Assembly (NCBI GenBank): GCA_033557685.1
Contig: JAWQRN010000505.1
Coordinates: forward strand, 1 to 28,869
Direction of reading: 5' to 3'
Length of the DNA: 28,869 nucleotides
DNA from: Sperchopsis tessellata
Lineage: Eukaryota > Arthropoda > Insecta > Coleoptera > Hydrophilidae
The notes beneath the pieces are model-generated. The model was not told the DNA's origin. It was given only the letters and a program-made list of their open reading frames with translations, and did no database searches. A program made the position numbers and the translations under genes. This document shows positions 23,347 through 28,869 of the stretch, one piece after another (position 1 is the stretch's first letter; each line of letters begins with the position of its first letter).

Positions 23347-23780
23347 TTTCTACGACACATTAATAGTCACCACACCGATATCCAATTCACAATGGAAGTT
23401 GAGGTATCTGGAGTAAACCCGTTCTTGGATGTCCTTGTAAGACGTGCTGATTGCGCACTAATAGGTACCTCCAGAGCTTTCAGTCTTCGGTTGTACAAAG
23501 GGCCAATCAGTGTTTTAAAAATCCCTCTCCTCCTAGCCAGAGCTTGGATATTATTGGCCATGCTTACTTGCAAAACATGACAGATTTACTCCGCAAACAT
23601 TCTATTAAGACTATTCTCTGAGCTTCAATCAAAATCAGCGAAATCATTCCTTCTTCGAAATATTAAATTCCTATGCAATATGCTGGAGTATATAGAATTC
23701 CATGTACATGTGGATAAGTGTACATAGGTCAGACAAAAAGAATGACGTGGACGAGGTCTAATATTCGTTTAGATACCTGT
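23347..23780 (+). pseudogene. Penelope RT C-terminus and GIY-YIG endonuclease fragment
   Basis: The frame at 23352-23460 gives HINSHHTDIQFTMEVEVSG and FLDVLVRRAD, the tail of Penelope-type RT. A deletion follows, then a linker (VVQRANQCFKNPS) and LLRKHSIKTIL, leading into the endonuclease: GVYRIPCTCG at 23685-23714, a TAA where a sense codon is expected (23715-23717), then VYIGQTKR. GVY (23685-23693) and YIG (23721-23729) are the two halves of the GIY-YIG signature. The nuclease is cut off soon afterwards by unrelated AT-rich DNA. This copy keeps the domain that copy 1 has lost, which supports assigning both to the endonuclease-bearing branch of Penelope-like elements. Confidence 0.8.
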
Positions 23781-24319
23781 ACATAACTAACTTTTCTACT
23801 ACAAATTAGATTTCGCAAATAGTATCGAAACACTTTTTTACGCAAACCCAAGCAAAATACACTTGCTACGCCAATGAAAATTTTTTTTTTCAATTTAATT
23901 ATGCATAAACACTACATTTTCGATTTTTTCACCAAAAATTTTAAATTAATTCATGCATTAAGTGGCAAATTTTTTAATCAATTCCATAGAATAATAAGAG
24001 TCCATTGAAATATACAAGCATTCGGAAAATCTGAATCGCGATGAGTTTCCTCTTGGAAAACTATTTTATCGAATTTGCCTAACTCTGCAAGATTCGCCCT
24101 GCTGAGATCCTATTGGCCAATAGAGTGGCATGCCGAGCATTGCTAAGAGCATATATCAGTCGGTAAATTGCGGAAAACCTTTTATTCTATGACTAGCACT
24201 TTTGAGAGCTACATATCATTCTATACATAGCACTTTTTATAACTGGTCGGCACCTGCATCTAGCACTTGTCAGAGCTACATGGCAATCTAGAATTAGCAC
24301 TTTTAAGAGCGACACGTTG

Positions 24320-24372
24320 ATAATGTCCACTGAAACGGTGGACGAAACGTCCACAAAAAGTTAGTCAACACA
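24320..24372 (+). other. Conserved Penelope terminal motif, hammerhead-like
   Basis: TGTCCACTGAAACGGTGGACGAAACGTCC at the 3' end of copy 2. Equivalent sequence lies on the - strand at 21108-21133 (copy 1) and 26382-26407 (copy 3). CTGA and GACGAAACGTC resemble parts of a hammerhead ribozyme core (CUGA...GAAAC...GUC), and hammerheads are known from Penelope terminal repeats. The second GA of the normal CUGANGA box is not present, so activity is doubtful. Confidence 0.4.
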
Positions 24373-24440
24373 GGTTATTTCTCGGAAAACTTGATGATAT
24401 TTACGGTGGCCGTTGAAGTCTAAGTACTGAATGAAATTTG

Positions 24441-25985
24441 ATATTATTTAGAAATTTGAACAACAGTTGTATTTAGGACTCGACAAGAAAATGGTAGACT
24501 AGGTTAGGAGAAAGATTAAAAGTTTGCTTTGTTATTGAATAATTTGTGCAATATATGCTTCATTATACTATGAATATGACAGGGTAAGAGATGCATCATG
24601 TTACCTCTTCTGCACAATTGCACTGATAAAAAGTTTTCCAAGGTGGAAAGTAATATAATACAACTTATTGTCATTTTGAAGAGACCGATCATTTTCCCAT
24701 TTTTCTAGGAGTCTATCAATGATGTATGGTTTCCAAAAGATTTTGAATATTTAAAATGATTGAGTTTCTTGATATGTAAGAACTTAAGGCTTGGAGCCAC
24801 TGACTAACGCTATTATAAACTGTGTGTAGAGAGGTATACTAAATGAATGTCGAAGAGAATTGTTAGCATCTCCTATAGGTGATCATTTGTGATACTTTAC
24901 TTCTGACAATTTTTGGAAGCAGATATGTAAATTATTCAATGGTGTGGATAATTATTTAGTATTTTTAAGAAATAGTGACATAATTATGTAGAGGGTGTAT
25001 TACTTTTATTATACCGATGGAGATCTTAATGGATGTCAGGCAATTTTATAAACCGAGGGATTAGATTTTGTTAGGAAAACAGAATTGAGGAGCCAAAAAA
25101 AAGGACTTTTAAGTTGGATTGATGTTGGATTTGCACGAGAAGGTTGTTTTTGGTAGATATCGTGAATGAAAACCTTGAAAGTAAAATGAATTGGCATAGA
25201 GATCATATTAGCTGCTTATGTCAAGAGAAGTTTTAGGGATGGTTTGTTACATTGTGCATAATGGCTATATGATGGAATGGTATGAAAAGCACTAGTAGAC
25301 AGAAGGATACATATGTTATAAACCGAGTCTAGTTTTTTTATGATATTTTGAGGACAGATCCATATTCAATACTATCCTACTAGATCTAACTAGCAATCGA
25401 TAAATTGTAAGAAGTGTTTTGAGATCCGATCCCAAAGTTGAGTAGCTTAGAACCTTGATTAGATTAACTATATTGAATTATGCAAATACGTCAACAATAT
25501 AATCCCAAAGCAAAATGATTACTGAATGTATCTTTTCATAAAAAATTTAATTTTAAACTCTTATGTGATCTATAAAGCTTCATGAAGGTAATAAGTAGAA
25601 TATGCCTCCATAATTTGCAAGTAGGAGGTTAGAACCTTACATTAAAACACTAGCTAAGGAAATGTAACCTAATGTTAGTTTTATCAGTAAGAATATAAAT
25701 TGAATACAAATTTAATAAACGTAAAAGTCCATAGCTCTAGTACTACTTAACTGGTGTATTATTTAAAAGGTGAACTTAAGCTTAATATCTATTTTATTTT
25801 TAATTAAATAACCATGTTTAAAATTTTAAATATCTCTTTTAATAATAAAGGTAAAATGCTTTTCCATCAAAGTACATTTGGTTTCATGTAATTTTATTGA
25901 AACAAATATTATAAAAACAAAATATATTCATAAAAAAATAATATTAGAATAAATACACAGTCCATAGGGTTACGTTGATACTTTA
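24441..25985. other. Intergenic stretch, no gene seen
   Basis: AT-rich, with somewhat more G than C on the + strand between about 24.6 and 25.5 kb. It may be an unrecognised decayed element. No readable protein motif was found in either orientation. Confidence 0.45.
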
Positions 25986-26022
25986 TTATGAGACTCCTTG
26001 CAGCCATAGGGATATGAAATCT

Positions 26023-26046
26023 TTACGTGGTATAGACAGAAGATCG
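26023..26046 (-). CDS. Candidate terminal exon of a - strand gene
   Basis: On the - strand a long T run and TTTCAG (AG at 26048-26047) precede 26046, a strong-looking 3' splice site. The transmembrane exon at 28352-28443 ends on a codon boundary. Splicing it straight here would add RSSVYTT and a TAA at 26025-26023. Another frame from the same acceptor gives a longer peptide, DLLSIPRKDFISLWLQGVS, ending at 25986, and would be used if an intermediate exon shifts phase. AATAAA (25987-25982) lies just downstream. The joining is inference. Confidence 0.3.
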   Translation of the reverse strand, partial: RSSVYTT

Positions 26047-26339
26047 CTGAAAAAAAAAATTAAATTAATTATATGCACCAAATAATATTAAGTAAATTAA
26101 ATCACGGTCGGTATGATTTTACCCCACCTGAAAAAACCTGCGGGTTATAGAAATTTTTTTTTTAAATGTTCAATATATTTGTACTTTTTATAATACATAT
26201 TTCAAGTCTCTATGATTTACCCATATTTTTTTAGTTTTATAGTTGGATTATACAGACTGTAGATTATCGTAGGCCTATTAATTTTGACGAAAATATTTAT
26301 TTGACAAAATGTATTTTGATAACTTGCATGTATCTATTC

Positions 26340-27180
26340 TTCAGGTTTTGTAGGAGATAACTGTGTTGGCTTTTCTTTCTGCCGATGTTTCTTCCACCGT
26401 TGCAGGGGACATTATCAAGACATGTAGCTTTTAAAAGTGCTAAGTGTGGAATGCCATGAAGCTTTGAAAAGTACTAGGTGTAGACTGCCATGTAGCTCTA
26501 AAAAGTGTTAAGTATAGTCAGATATGTAGCTCTCGAAAATGTCAGTCATAGACTGATTTAACTGCTTGGCTGCTCACTCATATGTAACAGCGAAGCACCA
26601 ATGGGGATTCTACTCAGCACACGATTCTCCTATTGGCTGACAGGATACCGGCGGGGCGTGTTACTTGCTGAGATTCCGCAGAGCTTCAATATGTATGTTT
26701 CCAAGAATATGTAAGGGAATACCCTTTACGGCGATTCAGATTTTCCGGATGTTTATTATTCTAGGGAAATAGTTAGATGTGGATTTGTATGTTCTTGAAG
26801 AGAATATCGTAGGCTGATTCTAATTTATGTACCAGTAATGGAAATATAGCAAGCTGTTTGTGATGAGTTGAGATTGTTTTTCGTACCCTCTACAGGGAGT
26901 GTAGATCAGTCTTTTGTCTTTGAAAGATGGTTTTAGTAACTCTAGATGTCGAGTGGTGTTTGATTTTACAACAGGTAGATATTATTTGATGATGCTGACA
27001 ACAATTTCAGGAAAGCTAAGGACACTAGAAGACGGTTCCTTTTCTGATGAAGGTTTCCAAATTGGTGGGTATCTTGGCAGAGAGTCTACTGGTATAGGTG
27101 TTTTTATTTTGTATTTCTATGGCTACATTAGGTAACTTCAGGTTTTCCGAGAGATAATTGTATGTTGGCTTTTCTTACGT
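26340..27180 (-). mobile_element. Penelope-like copy 3, internally deleted
   Basis: An 840-bp element in the orientation of copy 1. Its left end (TTCAGGTTTTGTAGGAGATAACTG at 26340) and right end (TTCAGGTTTTCCGAGAGATAATTG at 27139) are direct copies of the family terminal sequence. The left 550 bp match the 3' part of copy 1, including subrepeats, the promoter-side flank and the KLES...DILFK coding remnant near 26780-26835. The right 180 bp match 23140-23320 (TTCAGGAAAGCTAAGGA and following). The whole RT domain is gone, at a junction between about 26880 and 27000. It has the layout of a short non-autonomous derivative and may lie in an intron of the - strand gene. Confidence 0.8.
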
Positions 27181-28351
27181 ACATATATCTTTTTTTTTCA
27201 ACGTGCAAAGGATTATTCGACATAAGTAGCAGTGTAATGTAAAATTCAGATTAAGAAATTAATTCTCTAGAGGAGGTCAGAGTAAACTTTTTGAGTAGTG
27301 TCCCAGTTTGAAAACAAAAATTGAAGGGCGCACAACCAAAGATTTATTTGATATTTTTCTCATTATTTTATCAAATAATATATAACTTACATATTGTATA
27401 TATCAGAGTAGACAATCAGTGGCTATAAAAAATATATTGTAACAAACCATTCAAATCTCCCATCTCACTGTGACTACCAGCCACCAGACGGAGAAAAAAA
27501 AACCTAAGGATTGACAAATAACCTAATTCTTTTCTTAAGCTTTTGTTCAACAAGATTACACAAGTTAGTGAAGTGGAAGTTTTCTTATATTCCAAACACC
27601 TTTTAATTAAAAACATAACTCGTTACATAAGTCCAAAACTCGAAAAATATTTGTGGTACCTGTGCTTCATTCCTGGTTTACTGAAGATGATGTAAGGGAC
27701 TGACATCGCACGTACATAAAAATATTAATTATAACATAATTGAAGTTATCATCAATCAACATTCCGTACTATTTATGTAGCAGTAGACAGCCAGAAAACA
27801 TGTCAGACACACCTGAGGTTAATGCATCTGAAGCGCCAGTTACAACTCCAGCATATCCTGCAAATCAGAGTTGCAACTACACCCATTGTACAACCAGAAA
27901 CCTTACAGGATGTAAGTCACACTTTTCAGGTAAAAATGGGGTTATGTTACAGCATCAAAGCGCTCTCAGAGGGTTACCTATGTTGTTCGATAGATTTGAT
28001 TCGACTTTGTAGTAAGGCGTCACACCCACAGTCGATATATGGCAGATTGTTACAACGCATATTTGGTCCCAAGAATCCCCCCTATAAATAGTACCAAGAA
28101 CTGTTCGCACAAAACAAGACAATAATACACCTACTGATGTATTAATTTGGAAGGTACGTGTATTATTTCCGGAAGGTTAGATATTATTACAATAAATATT
28201 TTGTTAGAAGTTGAAAAATAATAAGAAGCGACATCAACTAAAAAATAAGAATTTTGTATTCGAGATCAAATGAAAAGCATATTAGACCACAAACTACGAA
28301 GGATGATCACAAATTTAAAAAAAAGAAGTTTATCGAATGTTAAAAACTTAC
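27181..28351. other. Probable intron of the - strand gene, unassigned contents
   Basis: Contains two overlapping + strand open frames (27740-28012 and 27822-28091) with a protein-like composition but no recognised family; joined by one frame shift they would start MSDTPEVNASEAPVTTPAY. A TATAAATA word at 28083-28090 follows. Possibly an old retroelement leader or gag fragment, or chance. No other structure was seen. Confidence 0.35.
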
Positions 28352-28443
28352 TTGTTTATTCCACCAATAAAAAATGTAGAGTAGTATAGGGATGATGAGG
28401 CTTGCACATACTATTCCTATCACCAATGAGTTGTTACTTGCAC
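28352..28443 (-). CDS. Exon encoding a transmembrane helix, gene unknown
   Basis: On the - strand, TTAGAATTACTTTGCAG runs into a 92-nt exon that ends in ...AATAAACAA with a perfect GTAAGT donor (28351 downward). Only one of its three frames is open. It begins with two bases finishing a codon and gives 30 residues: a short polar start (ASNNS), about 20 hydrophobic residues (LVIGIVCASLIIPILLYIFY), then WWNKQ. A polar lead, a single hydrophobic helix and a basic, aromatic stop-transfer end suggest a single-pass membrane protein, with the extracellular part in exons beyond the right edge. The gene could not be identified. The next exon downstream may be at 26046 or may not be recognised. Confidence 0.6.
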
Positions 28444-28553
28444 CTGCAAAGTAATTCTAAAATAAATAACATATAGAACATAAAAACTGTAATAAAAGGG
28501 ATAAAGTGACTGCAGAACTCTGATTTAAATTATTTAGGAGTTAACTAAGAAGC

Positions 28554-28610
28554 TTGTAAAAATTTACTTAGAGTAAAATCTCAGGGGTTTGGAATCAATT
28601 CGTTAGTATA
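28554..28610 (+). repeat. Second SINE body fragment
   Basis: AAATTTACTTAGAGTAAAATCTCAGG and TTTGGAATCAATTCGT match the body of the SINE at about 14300-14341 with a few substitutions. The tRNA-like head is not visible here, so this is a 5'-truncated copy, in an upstream intron if the - strand gene is real. Confidence 0.65.
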
Positions 28611-28869
28611 AAGAAATCTGTTAAATGACATTTAATATAATAAAATATAAAAAAGTTTATGGGCTTTGATCCCAGTACCATAAGTTGGAAAAATTACTCT
28701 AGTAATTTCACTGACAAGACACTATTGATACTGACTAGACGGAAGGTTAGGATTTTTATGACATCAATGCGCTCGTCAATTTTTTGTATCGGTGTAAGAA
28801 ATACCGACAAAACAATACTACCAGATGAGCGCCCTTTAGCTAGAAATGTGTAGAAATGCAGCGGTCGTA
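28611..28869. other. Window edge, no feature assigned
   Basis: Holds a + strand open stretch (28659-28853) with no recognisable family. It may be intron sequence of the - strand gene. Confidence 0.4.

Larger units (their letters stand above)
23331..24440 (+). mobile_element. Penelope-like retroelement copy 2, inverted relative to copy 1
   Basis: Starts within the RT C-terminal region (TTTTCTACGACACATTAATAG, 23347 on), which matches copy 1 in inverted orientation at about 21900-21990 with only a few changes per 100 bp. It continues through a GIY-YIG relic, is broken by about 200 bp of unrelated AT-rich sequence (about 23780-23985), resumes at AATAATAAGAGTCCATTGAAATAT and runs through the subrepeats and terminal motif. 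At 24385-24440 it carries on into sequence resembling the start of a new unit (TTTACGGTGGCCGTTGAAGTC), as expected of a partial tandem. It is 5'-truncated and dead. Confidence 0.8.

Noticed and set aside
23367..23573. - strand frame in Penelope copy 2
   Set aside because: It is antisense to the RT tail and linker that can be read on the + strand, and has no independent support.
1..28869. CRISPR array, operon or phage/bacterial defence locus
   Set aside because: The window is eukaryotic; the repeats are transposon ends, a microsatellite and diverged pairs, with no regular spacer array.

Overview
The window looks like a piece of insect nuclear genome. It is AT-rich, has long gene-poor stretches with introns and splice-like sites, and carries eukaryotic transposons (Tc1/mariner, RTE-type LINE, Penelope-like retroelements and a tRNA-derived SINE). 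The insect order cannot be fixed from this sequence. Nothing suggests bacterial or viral DNA.

One gene is certain: a + strand coding exon at 17962-19199 for a basic helix-loop-helix transcription factor of the Net/ATOH8 family. The 403-residue reading frame is intact and carries the family bHLH near its C-terminus. A splice acceptor sits just before its start codon, so the 5' UTR begins upstream. A GC- and CpG-rich island at about 3240-3740, the only one in the window, is a candidate promoter and first exon, but that link is inferred. A long AT-rich 3' UTR probably follows to about 20.4-20.9 kb.

A second gene is glimpsed at the right edge on the - strand. A 92-nt exon (28352-28443) encodes a transmembrane helix between good splice sites. 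A possible terminal exon near 26046 would add a short tail. Identity unknown.

The rest is mainly mobile-element debris. At 1.68-2.73 kb lies a Tc1-like relic, and at 10.43-11.14 kb a second Tc1/mariner-superfamily relic with its catalytic centre deleted. A diverged direct repeat sits at 11240/11961, and an 80-bp hairpin flanked by 18-bp direct repeats at 13147-13286. A tRNA-derived SINE lies at 14211-14345, with a related body fragment near 28565. A decayed RTE-type LINE fills 14.86-16.77 kb. Three Penelope-like copies occupy 21.06-23.33 kb (-), 23.33-24.44 kb (+) and 26.34-27.18 kb (-). The first two form an inverted pair and the third is internally deleted but keeps both terminal repeats.

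No new system was found. The points most worth a second look are the array of SUMO/synergy-control motifs in the Net-like protein, the inverted Penelope pair with a conserved ribozyme-like terminal motif, the foldback element, and the cryptic membrane-protein gene at the right edge.
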